Positions 27,086 to 33,589 of a stretch of 33,589 bases of DNA are shown here, piece after piece. The position numbers were made by a program, and so were the translations under genes. This DNA is from Rubrivivax sp. (GTDB lineage: Bacteria > Pseudomonadota > Gammaproteobacteria > Burkholderiales > Burkholderiaceae_C). The notes under the pieces are model-generated. The model was given only the letters and a program-made list of their open reading frames with translations, did no database searches and was not told the DNA's origin. How positions within the stretch are numbered: the first letter of the stretch is position 1; each line of letters opens with the position of its first letter. The DNA lies in the NCBI GenBank assembly GCA_019635285.1, contig JAHBZS010000052.1:1-33589 (forward strand). The letters are read 5' to 3'.

Positions 27086-27730
27086 ATGACGTTCCGCTCG
27101 ATCGTATTCATTGGCGCAGCGCTCGTTACGATCGGCTCCAGCGCCTGGCTGTTGCTAGACAGCCTTTCACCACCAACAGCGGGGCCATCTGCGGGCAGCG
27201 ATACGGCCCCGCTGCTTGCGCGCCAGGATGAGACGCCAGCGCGGATCCCGGAGGCGGACTCGTCGCTACCGCCAGCGGCGCCAGCTCAGGCCAGCGACGA
27301 TCGCTTCAGGCTGGTTGGTGTGGTTGCGGTGGGCTCGGTGGATGCCAAGTCGTCATCGAATCCCGGCAATGGCTTCGCACTCATATCCGTCGACGGCAAG
27401 CCCGCACGGGCCTTTCATGTAGGCGCCACGGTCGACGGTGACACCGTGCTCACGGCCTTGACGCCGCTCGGCGCCACGCTTGCCTCGCCGCGGGGCGGGG
27501 AAGCGATATCGCTCCAAGTCGCGTCGGCAACCCCCACGTATGCGACCATGCCAGCGCCGGCCCCGCCGCCGGGGACCGGATCGCCCGCAGGTGTTGACAT
27601 GTCGATGCGCCCACCTGCGGAGCAGAAGAATCTGGGTACCAAGCACCCGCCGCTTCCGACGCAACCGGTGCCCGCGACGCAGGTACCCGAAGAATCCGCC
27701 ACGCAGGCCGACGGACGGTGGACGCGCTAG
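27086..27730 (+). CDS. GspC/PulC-like type II secretion inner-membrane protein
   Basis: A 214-residue protein with a short cytoplasmic start, one membrane segment (5-24), a Pro/Ala-rich linker (28-70) and a domain at 73-145 (FRLVGVVAVG, GFALISVDGKPARAFHVGATVDGDTVLTAL in parts) matching the homology region of GspC, which contacts the secretin GspD. It lacks the PDZ or coiled-coil end of full GspC and instead has a Pro/Thr/Gln-rich tail (155-205). No other type II secretion gene is nearby, so it may be an orphan subunit for exporting its neighbours (inference). It is convergent with the next gene (7-base gap). Confidence 0.75.
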   Translation: MTFRSIVFIGAALVTIGSSAWLLLDSLSPPTAGPSAGSDTAPLLARQDETPARIPEADSSLPPAAPAQASDDRFRLVGVVAVGSVDAKSSSNPGNGFALISVDGKPARAFHVGATVDGDTVLTALTPLGATLASPRGGEAISLQVASATPTYATMPAPAPPPGTGSPAGVDMSMRPPAEQKNLGTKHPPLPTQPVPATQVPEESATQADGRWTR

Positions 27731-27737
27731 TCGCGAG

Positions 27738-28007
27738 CTACGACGCGGTCCAGCCGGTGATTGCCACCACCGGCACGATGGCCGTCTCGGTGAACAGCTC
27801 GAAGGGTGCCGCGATGCGCTGTACCGCGTCGATATCGGGAGCCTCCAGCAACGTCACGTTGTGCGAGCGGTCAACGGCCGCCCATTCCCCTCGGATCTTC
27901 ACATCGGCCGGTATGGATGCGTAGAACGCCTTGGCCAGCGCCGCCAGTTCATCGTACTGGGCGGCGCTCAACCCGGCGCGGGTGCGGTTGGTCAGCATGA
28001 ACAGCAT
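27738..28007 (-). CDS. Small DUF3303-like protein
   Basis: An 89-residue protein beginning MLFMLTNRTRAG, with SAAQYDELAALAKAF and a C-terminal AAPFELFTETAIVPVVAI. This layout resembles DUF3303-type dimeric alpha-beta barrel proteins of unknown function. No signal peptide. The ATG at 28007 follows a GAGGAGA/TGAGG purine-rich stretch that overlaps the end of the VTT-protein gene region (4-base gap), so the two are probably cotranscribed. Confidence 0.7.
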   Translation of the reverse strand: MLFMLTNRTRAGLSAAQYDELAALAKAFYASIPADVKIRGEWAAVDRSHNVTLLEAPDIDAVQRIAAPFELFTETAIVPVVAITGWTAS

Positions 28008-28011
28008 GGCC

Positions 28012-28620
28012 TCAGTCTCCTCGATCAGCAATGCGCCGTGTACGGCGCCAAACCCACCAGGCCGCCACGGGCAACAGCATCGGCAACAGCAGCCCCGGGC
28101 CGATCGGCGCGTCAGGCACGAGCTCCGCGCCATTCAGCGCCAGCGCCCCGGCATAGACCGCATTCCCGGATGCGCAGGCCGCGACAAACTGCGACCAGCG
28201 CAGACGCGCGGCTCCTGCCGCAAGCACCACGGCCTCCGCCAGCACGGGGACGGGGCGGCTCAGGAACACCATCGCCAGCGTCGGCGCGGCAGGCAGTTCG
28301 GCCTGCCGCCCGCGCAGCAGCCAACGGCTGACGACATAGGCCAGCAACTGGCCGGCCATCATGCCGGCAAACGCCGTCAGGAAACCCATGCCCAGCCCCA
28401 GACGCGCGCCGAGCATCGTGCCCACGATGCTGGACGGCACCGGCAGCAGCACGTCGGCGGCCAGCAGCATCGAACCGACCCATGCGAAGCGCATGGCATG
28501 GTCGTCCTGTGCGGACAGCCAGCGCTCTCCGGGCAACTCGCCGACAAGCAAGAACGGTAGTGACGAAACACACAGCGCCGCGGCGATCAGCAGACTGGTG
28601 CGCAGGCCTTTGCGTGGCAT
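28012..28620 (-). CDS. VTT-domain (DedA-like) membrane protein
   Basis: A 202-residue membrane protein with about five hydrophobic segments. The central region DVLLPVPSSIVGTMLGARLG, then GFLTAFAGMMAGQLLAYVVSRWL, matches the VTT/SNARE-associated (DedA) fold, including the proline-bearing re-entrant loop. Family members are lipid scramblases or flippases, or affect membrane homeostasis; this one's substrate is unknown. It is divergent from the radical SAM operon, with 83 bases between the two starts. Confidence 0.75.
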   Translation of the reverse strand: MPRKGLRTSLLIAAALCVSSLPFLLVGELPGERWLSAQDDHAMRFAWVGSMLLAADVLLPVPSSIVGTMLGARLGLGMGFLTAFAGMMAGQLLAYVVSRWLLRGRQAELPAAPTLAMVFLSRPVPVLAEAVVLAAGAARLRWSQFVAACASGNAVYAGALALNGAELVPDAPIGPGLLLPMLLPVAAWWVWRRTRRIADRGD

Positions 28621-28703
28621 GATTGTTCGACGGTAGCAGAACAGCCCGACGACCGACCGGTCCGCTTTCGCCCTTGGTGCAAACAGAAGAAGGAACTGCC
28701 GAG

Positions 28704-29939
28704 ATGGTCACGCTCACCGGCTCGCCGGCGCTCAAGGTTCAGGTGATGTGCGAGGGCATTCGCTACACGGCCGCGCTCGGTGCGGCCGCGGCGCACTCGA
28801 TGCCCAACTACTACCCCTACCGCTTCAAGGAGGGCGAGCACGACCCCACCGGGCGAGGCATCGCCACCATTCCCTACCTGATCAACACGCCCGACGGCAC
28901 CGAGATCCGCATCCTGGGCAATGGCGACTCGCCCTGGCACGTCGAAGGCAGTGCGGCACTCGGCTACCAGCTGATCGACGACCGCAGTGGCCAGACGATC
29001 TCGATCGAGTTCGAACCGCTGCGGCCCTGGCTCACGCAGAAGACCGCCGACGGATTGCCGTTCGCGCAGGCGGGCGTCACCACGCATGGCGACATGCTGG
29101 TGATCAACGTCGCCCCGGGCTGCGAGTACTTCCTGCACAAGCACGATGGCGTGTCGATGCGTTGCGGCTTCTGCGCATACGGCGCGCCCGATGAACGCAC
29201 CAAGCACCTGGGCCAGGTGGCGGGGCGGGTCGAGATCCTGCCGCCGACGCTCGACCGCATGCGCGAGGCGATGGACGCGGTGATCGACCAGACCGAGATC
29301 CGCCATATCTACTTGGTCGGCGGCTCGCTGACCGATGCGCGCAAAGAAGGCGAGCGGTTCTTGCAGCTGGCCCGCTACGTCAAGCAGGCCAACCGGCGGG
29401 GCATTCCGGTGGCCCTGGGCTCGGGCGCCCTGCCCGACGACCTGATCGCGCAGTTCCATGCCGAAGGCCTGGTGCAGCATGTCTGCTTCAACCTCGAGAT
29501 GTGGTCGGAGCCGCTGTTCGCGAAGATCTGCCCCGGCAAGCACCGCTATGTGGGCTACGGGCGATGGATCGAGGCGCTCGAGACGGCGGTGCGCCACTGG
29601 GGCCGTGGTCATGTGTATTCGGCCATGGTCGCCGGCATCGAGCTGGAGCCGGAGCATGGGCTGGAATGGGAGGAGGCCGCGCGCATCGCGCTGCAGGGCG
29701 CCGACGACCTGTGCAGCCGCGGCATCATCCCGATCTATTCGCTGGTCTGGCCGGTGGGCGGGCGGCAACGTGCCGACTACCACGCGCGCATCCGCAACTA
29801 CTTCGAGACGCTGAGCAGCGGCTATCGCGAGATCCGCCAGCGTCACGGCTTGACGGTCTCGGACGGCTTCATGTGCCATCGCTGCGCCTACATGCAGCTC
29901 GAGTGCGACATGGACCGCGCAGCGCTGGTGGCCGCATGA
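28704..29939 (+). CDS. Radical SAM protein with noncanonical CX13CX2C motif
   Basis: A 411-residue protein. The likely radical SAM cluster cysteines are Cys140, Cys154 and Cys157 (APGC...MRCGFCAYG), spaced CX13CX2C instead of the usual CX3CX2C. Supporting features are the GGE-like LVGGSLTD (205-210) after a beta-strand, LALGSGALP-type later strands, and a barrel-like alternation to residue 360. A C-terminal CHRCAYMQLEC (391-401, CX2CX6C) could hold an auxiliary cluster. Substrate unknown. The ATG at 28704 has AGGA about 10 bases upstream. The stop overlaps the methyltransferase start as ATGA. It is the first gene of a six-gene operon. Confidence 0.8.
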   Translation: MVTLTGSPALKVQVMCEGIRYTAALGAAAAHSMPNYYPYRFKEGEHDPTGRGIATIPYLINTPDGTEIRILGNGDSPWHVEGSAALGYQLIDDRSGQTISIEFEPLRPWLTQKTADGLPFAQAGVTTHGDMLVINVAPGCEYFLHKHDGVSMRCGFCAYGAPDERTKHLGQVAGRVEILPPTLDRMREAMDAVIDQTEIRHIYLVGGSLTDARKEGERFLQLARYVKQANRRGIPVALGSGALPDDLIAQFHAEGLVQHVCFNLEMWSEPLFAKICPGKHRYVGYGRWIEALETAVRHWGRGHVYSAMVAGIELEPEHGLEWEEAARIALQGADDLCSRGIIPIYSLVWPVGGRQRADYHARIRNYFETLSSGYREIRQRHGLTVSDGFMCHRCAYMQLECDMDRAALVAA

Positions 29940-30955
29940 GCGACACGCAGAAGCCGGCGATGGCGCCGGACCCCACGCCCATCGTGCGCCTGAGCACGGC
30001 CTTCTGGGAAAGCCAGGTTCTGCTGACGGCCAACCGTCTGCGTGTCTTCGACTTCCTGGCCGATGGTGCGAAGTCCGTCGACGAGGTGGCCGCCGGCTTG
30101 CAGCTCGCCCCGCGCAGCACCGGGCTGCTGCTGCGCGCCTGCACGGGCCTGGGCTTCCTGCTCGAAAACGGGCAGCGCTTCGAAAACGCACCGGTCGCCG
30201 CGACCTTCCTGGTGTCGCGCAGCCCGGCCTTCATGGGCAACGTCATCCGCTACAGCGACCAGCTGTATGGCGCCTGGGGCAACCTCGAAGGCGCCGTGCG
30301 CAGCGGCCAGCCCGCGGTGCCGGCGCAGACCTACCTGGGCGACGACCCGGCGCGCACGCGCGCCTTCGTCGTCGCCATGCACGAGCGGGCGCTGGGCATC
30401 GCCCGCGCCCTGGTGCCGATGCTGGATCTGTCGGGTCGCCGCACACTGCTGGATGTCGGCGGCGGGCCGGGCACCTACTCGGTGCTGCTCACCGAGCGCT
30501 TCCCGGGCCTGCGCGCCGAGGTCATCGAACTGCCCGGCGTGGCCGCGGTGGCGCGCGAACTGGTCAGCACGGCGGGCGCCAGCGAGCGTGTGGTCTTGCG
30601 TGACGGCGACTATCACAGCGCCGACTTCGGCTCGGGCAAGGACGTGGTGCTGATGTCCGGCATGTTCCATCGCGAGACCGCGCAGGCCTGCCGGGCGCTG
30701 ATCGCGCGCGCCGCCGCCTGCCTGAACCCGGGCGGCCTGCTGGTGGTGAGCGACGTGTTCACTGACGAAGGCGGCTGCCAGCCCGCCTTTGCGGCGCTGT
30801 TCGGCCTGAACATGATGCTCACCGCGGCGGACGGCGGCGTGCATGCCGATGCCGACGTGATGCAGTGGATGGCCGACTGCGGCATGCGCGAGCTGCGCTG
30901 CATGCCGCTGCCGCCACCGATGCCTCACCGCGTCGTGCTCGGGGTCAAGCCTTGA
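29936..30955 (+). CDS. O-methyltransferase-like SAM-dependent methyltransferase
   Basis: A 339-residue protein in the plant-type O-methyltransferase (family 2) layout. An N-terminal winged-helix dimerisation domain (20-110; ANRLRVFDFLADGAKSVDEVA) precedes a Rossmann domain with SAM motif LLDVGGGPGTYS (171-182), the acidic residue at Glu197-ish in VIELPGV, and GGLLVVSDVF. The usual catalytic His position is not certain. Substrate unknown; it may act on the product of the coupled radical SAM protein. Start and stop overlap the neighbouring genes by 4 bases. Confidence 0.85.
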   Translation: MSDTQKPAMAPDPTPIVRLSTAFWESQVLLTANRLRVFDFLADGAKSVDEVAAGLQLAPRSTGLLLRACTGLGFLLENGQRFENAPVAATFLVSRSPAFMGNVIRYSDQLYGAWGNLEGAVRSGQPAVPAQTYLGDDPARTRAFVVAMHERALGIARALVPMLDLSGRRTLLDVGGGPGTYSVLLTERFPGLRAEVIELPGVAAVARELVSTAGASERVVLRDGDYHSADFGSGKDVVLMSGMFHRETAQACRALIARAAACLNPGGLLVVSDVFTDEGGCQPAFAALFGLNMMLTAADGGVHADADVMQWMADCGMRELRCMPLPPPMPHRVVLGVKP

Positions 30956-31704
30956 GATCGGGTTTGCCGCGCATCGCCGCCGCGGTGGTGGCGGCGTGCG
31001 CACTGGGGCTGTCTGCGCAAGCGCAGCCGCAGCCGCAGCCGCAGCCGCAGCCGCAGCCGCAAACACAAACGCAAACGCAAGCGCCGCAGGGCCCGCCAAA
31101 GCCGCCGGTCGGCGAAATGAAGTCGCTGGGCCAGGACCGCTATCAGGTGGGGCGCATCGTCATCGACAAGCGTGCCGGCACCGTCACCGTTCCCGGCCGA
31201 GTGCTGGTGCTGGACAAGCCGCTGGAGTACCTGGCCACCAGCCCCGGGGGCCGCAAGGCCTACGAGGCGCTGCTGGAACTGGACGCCAGCGGCACGGAGT
31301 TGAACCTGGCCTGCATCCTGGTCGGCCTCGAGCGCGACCCCGACGTTCCGTCATGGCGGCCGCTCGGCGTCGCCGGGCGCACCGGATCCAAGGTCAACCT
31401 CTGGCTGACCTGGACCGACGGCGGCCGCCAGCGCCGCCTCACGGCCGCGGAAGCCCTGGGTGCCGAGGCCGGCAGCCTCGAGTGGGCCTATACCGGCTCG
31501 TTCACGTCGAAGGATGGCAGCCAGCTCGCCGCCGACGTCACCGGCTCGCTGATCAGTTTCGTCAAGAAGGACCAGTCGGGCGTCATCGAAGTGGTCTCGG
31601 ACAGCCGCCTGGGCCCCTACGGCTCGATCCGCGGCAGCGCCGCGCTGCCCCCGGTCGGCTCGCCGATCGATCTGGTGCTCCAGGCCGCGCCGGCGGCCCG
31701 GTGA
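30952..31704 (+). CDS. Secreted YdjY-domain protein with Gln-Pro repeat
   Basis: A 250-residue exported protein. A signal peptide (about 1-24) is followed by a low-complexity run of six Gln-Pro pairs and then Gln-Thr pairs (25-43), then a YdjY-like domain (65-245; GRIVIDKRAGTVTVPGRV, PLEYLATSPGGRKAYEALLEL). YdjY domains are common in planctomycetes and have no known biochemical role. The start is a TTG whose TTGA overlaps the methyltransferase stop; no other start lies before the signal peptide within this frame outside the upstream gene. Confidence 0.75.
   Translation: MRSGLPRIAAAVVAACALGLSAQAQPQPQPQPQPQPQTQTQTQAPQGPPKPPVGEMKSLGQDRYQVGRIVIDKRAGTVTVPGRVLVLDKPLEYLATSPGGRKAYEALLELDASGTELNLACILVGLERDPDVPSWRPLGVAGRTGSKVNLWLTWTDGGRQRRLTAAEALGAEAGSLEWAYTGSFTSKDGSQLAADVTGSLISFVKKDQSGVIEVVSDSRLGPYGSIRGSAALPPVGSPIDLVLQAAPAAR
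31024..31083 (+). repeat. Hexanucleotide repeat (CAGCCG)6 with degenerate copies
   Basis: Six exact CAGCCG units (31024-31059) are followed by four related CAA-type hexamers. They encode the Gln-Pro and Gln-Thr linker behind the signal peptide of the YdjY protein. Copy-number change would keep the frame and only alter linker length. Confidence 0.9.
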
Positions 31705-32408
31705 TGGCGGCGCGCATCGCCATGCTGTTCGCCGCCGTGCTGGGCGTGCTCGTCGCCTTCGGCGCCGCCGCGCCGGACACGCAGCCGTCCGCGCTGCGGA
31801 CGATGGCCAGTGCGGCGGCGGCTCTGTTGGCACCGCTGTTCTGGCCCGGCGTCGCGGCGACGCGTGGCGCCACGGCGCGCCGCCTTTTCGTCTGGTCGGC
31901 GGCGGCGTGCGCTGCGGCGGCCTTGCCGATGTGGGCGCTGGCCCGCGCCCCACAGCCGCTGCCCGACGTGCTGCAAAGCTGCGCCCTGCTGGCGTTGATG
32001 CTGCTGGCATCCCATGCGCTGGCCGCGATGCTCGACGGGCGTGGGTCGCGCCTCCCCGGCGGCCCGGGCGATGCCCGCGAAGGGGCCGGCCGCGCCGTGG
32101 CGCTGGTGCTGATCGTGCTCGGATCGATGCCCTTCTGGCTCGGGCCTGCGGCCGAATTGCTGTCGGCCCGCCATGCGCAGGCCATCGATACCGTGCTCGG
32201 CCTCAGCCCCCTCACGCATCTGGCCGTGGCCAGCGGCAACGACTTGCTGCGCAACCCGTGGCTGTACCAGCACTCGAACCTGTCCGGCCTGCAGTTCGAG
32301 TACCCCACCTTGACCAGCCTGGCCTGGTTCTACGTCGCACTATGCTTGCTGTTGGGCGTGCTCGCCGCGAAGAGCGCCCGTCCGGATGACCGCATGGAGA
32401 GGACATGA
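31704..32408 (+). CDS. Multi-pass membrane protein of unknown function
   Basis: A 234-residue protein with roughly five to six hydrophobic segments (for example AMLFAAVLGVLVAFGAA, LLALMLLASHALAAML, ALVLIVLGSMPFWLG and LAWFYVALCLLLGVLAA). The loop at about 165-205 (LSPLTHLAVASGNDLLRNPWLYQHSNLSG in parts) is soluble and probably faces the periplasm. No family was recognised. The start overlaps the YdjY stop as TGATG, and the stop overlaps the toroid-protein start as ATGA, so it belongs to the same translation unit. Confidence 0.75.
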   Translation: MAARIAMLFAAVLGVLVAFGAAAPDTQPSALRTMASAAAALLAPLFWPGVAATRGATARRLFVWSAAACAAAALPMWALARAPQPLPDVLQSCALLALMLLASHALAAMLDGRGSRLPGGPGDAREGAGRAVALVLIVLGSMPFWLGPAAELLSARHAQAIDTVLGLSPLTHLAVASGNDLLRNPWLYQHSNLSGLQFEYPTLTSLAWFYVALCLLLGVLAAKSARPDDRMERT

Positions 32409-33496
32409 TGATCAAGAGAAGACACCTGCTCGCCACACCGGCCTGTCTGCTGCTGCCGACGATGGCCGCCCATGCGGCACCTGACATGGACCCCGATTTG
32501 CGCCGCCGCTGCGTGCGCGGCATCGCGGGCGGCCTGCACTACCTGCGCGGGCAGCAGGCGCCGGATGGCTCCGTGCTCAAGTCGGTGGGCATCACCGCGC
32601 TGTCGCTGCGCGCCTTCCTCGAGAGCCCGGAGAAGTACACCGAGGCCGACGGGCCGTTCATCACGCGGCAGGTCGAGTTCCTGCTGGCCAACGTGCGCCC
32701 CGACGGCTCCATCAGCACGACGCTGCAGTCCACCGCCTACAACACCGCCGTGGCGATGGTGGCGCTGGCGGCGACCAAGAACCCCAAGTACGACCCGGTG
32801 ATCGCCGGGGCGCGCAAGTTCCTGCTGGCGCACCAGGCCGACGAGGGCGAGGGCTACAAGCCGGACCATCCCTTCTACGGCGGCATCGGCTACGGCGGCG
32901 GCGAACGCCCCGACATGTCCAACGTCTACATGGTGCTGGAAAGCCTGAAGGCCACGTCCACCGACCCGAAGGACCCGGTGTGGCAGAAGGCGCTGGTGTT
33001 CGTCAACCGGTCGCAGAACCGCAGCGAGAGCAACGATCAGAAGTGGGCCGCCAACGACGGCGGCTTTGCCTACCGTCCCGGCTCCAACCCCACCGAGTAC
33101 GAGAACGGCACCGCGTCCTACGGCGGCATGACGGCGGCGGGCCTGCTGAGCCTGCTCTTCGCCGGCGCCGACAAGAAGGACCCGCGCGTGCAGGCCGCCT
33201 ACAAGTGGATGACGGCGAACTACACGCTGGAGTTCAACCCGGGCACCACCAAGAAGCACGGCCTCTTCTACTTCTACAACGCCTTCGCCAAGGTGATGTC
33301 GGCCTATGGCGAGGACACCTTCGTCGACGGCAACGGGCAGCGCCACAACTGGCGCAACGAGCTGGGGCAGAAGCTGCTGAGCCTGCAGGCGCAGGACGGC
33401 AGCTGGGCCAACCGCGATTCCAACGCCTGGTGGGAGGACCGGCCGCAACTGGTGACCGCGTGGTCCGTCATCGCTCTGGAACACGTCATCAAGTGA
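32405..33496 (+). CDS. Secreted alpha/alpha-toroid protein (prenyltransferase/squalene-oxidase repeat)
   Basis: A 363-residue exported protein. A twin-arginine-like signal (KRRHLLATPACLLLPTMAAHA) is followed by repeats of the squalene-cyclase/prenyltransferase toroid fold: GLHYLRGQQAPDGS, NTAVAMVALAATKNPKY, GGFAYRPGSNP, YGGMTAAGLLSLLFAGAD and QDGSWANRDSNAWWEDRPQLVTAWSVIAL (shown in parts). The pattern, including DPRVQAAYKWMTANYTLEFNPG, closely resembles planctomycete proteins of this type (recalled). Catalytic DxDD or zinc residues of true cyclases or transferases were not seen, so a binding or scaffold role is possible. It ends the coupled part of the operon; another secreted protein gene follows after 4 bases. 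Confidence 0.85.
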   Translation: MMIKRRHLLATPACLLLPTMAAHAAPDMDPDLRRRCVRGIAGGLHYLRGQQAPDGSVLKSVGITALSLRAFLESPEKYTEADGPFITRQVEFLLANVRPDGSISTTLQSTAYNTAVAMVALAATKNPKYDPVIAGARKFLLAHQADEGEGYKPDHPFYGGIGYGGGERPDMSNVYMVLESLKATSTDPKDPVWQKALVFVNRSQNRSESNDQKWAANDGGFAYRPGSNPTEYENGTASYGGMTAAGLLSLLFAGADKKDPRVQAAYKWMTANYTLEFNPGTTKKHGLFYFYNAFAKVMSAYGEDTFVDGNGQRHNWRNELGQKLLSLQAQDGSWANRDSNAWWEDRPQLVTAWSVIALEHVIK

Positions 33497-33500
33497 CCCG

Positions 33501-33589
33501 GTGCCTGGCCGCCTGCCCCTGCTGCTCGGACTGGCGCTGTGCGGCATCGCGCACGCGGCGCCGCCCCCCCAGCTCGAACTGACGGCCAC
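33501..33589 (+). CDS. Start of a secreted protein (cut by the window end)
   Basis: Begins with GTG 4 bases after the toroid-protein stop and reads as a signal peptide: PGRLPLLLGLALCGIAHA followed by APPPQLELTA. Only about 29 residues are visible, so no function can be assigned. The position and spacing suggest it is the sixth gene of the operon. Confidence 0.6.
   Translation, partial: MPGRLPLLLGLALCGIAHAAPPPQLELTA

Noticed and set aside
31024-31083. CRISPR-like repeat array
   Set aside because: The units are contiguous hexamers without spacers and lie inside a coding frame.
32405-33496. True squalene-hopene cyclase or protein prenyltransferase
   Set aside because: The protein is short and exported, and neither the DxDD motif nor zinc ligands were seen, so only the fold family is claimed.

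Overview
The window is high-GC DNA from a betaproteobacterium, most likely a Burkholderiales member of the Rubrivivax/Ideonella/Leptothrix/Aquincola type. This rests on conserved gene order (dacC-dat-ybeD ... lipB-lipA, EIIA-ptsH-ptsI, ybeZ-ybeY, hemJ next to hemB), the rRNA leader, a PEP-CTERM protein and a GC-rich palindromic intergenic repeat. The genus is inference. No tRNA, CRISPR array, IS element, integrase or phage gene was seen.

Layout. 1-330: promoter, boxA and leader of an rRNA operon read leftward out of the window; the 16S gene lies just outside. 330-4534 (minus): lipoprotein, MFS transporter, mannose-type EIIA, HPr, EI. 4719-5864 (plus): a degenerate kinase-like/receiver-like protein. 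5871-13379 (minus): lipA, lipB, a three-gene glycan cassette (Fuc4NAc-transferase-like, WbqC-like, NeuD-like), ybeD, dat, dacC, an alpha/beta hydrolase and a 2Fe-2S ferredoxin. 13473-15033 (minus): VanZ-like protein and hemJ. 15063-15173 (minus): a predicted, unannotated small RNA. 15260-17374 (plus): hemB and a CorA-type transporter. 17359-18745 (minus): ybeY and ybeZ. 18831-21439 (plus): a DegS/NarX-type sensor kinase and LuxR-type regulator. 21598-23732: ruvA and ruvB (plus) with a PCuAC copper chaperone gene between them on the other strand.

The last 10 kb is accessory and holds the two most interesting systems. First, 23956-27730: a sigma-54-type promoter drives a large secreted protein (PKD, alpha/alpha-toroid-like region, Ig-like domain, C-terminal dockerin). 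Next come a cohesin-like protein with a PEP-CTERM anchor and a GspC/PulC-like protein. The simplest reading is a two-part cell-surface complex: an exosortase-anchored cohesin holds a dockerin-tagged secreted protein. Second, 28704-33589: a tightly coupled operon, four of whose five junctions overlap by 1-4 bases. It encodes a radical SAM protein with an unusual CX13CX2C cluster motif, an O-methyltransferase-like protein, a YdjY-domain secreted protein with a Gln-Pro repeat, a membrane protein, a secreted alpha/alpha-toroid (prenyltransferase/squalene-oxidase repeat) protein and the start of another secreted protein. Both systems contain an exported toroid-type protein, so they may be functionally linked.

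Domain calls come from reading motifs by eye. No database search was possible.
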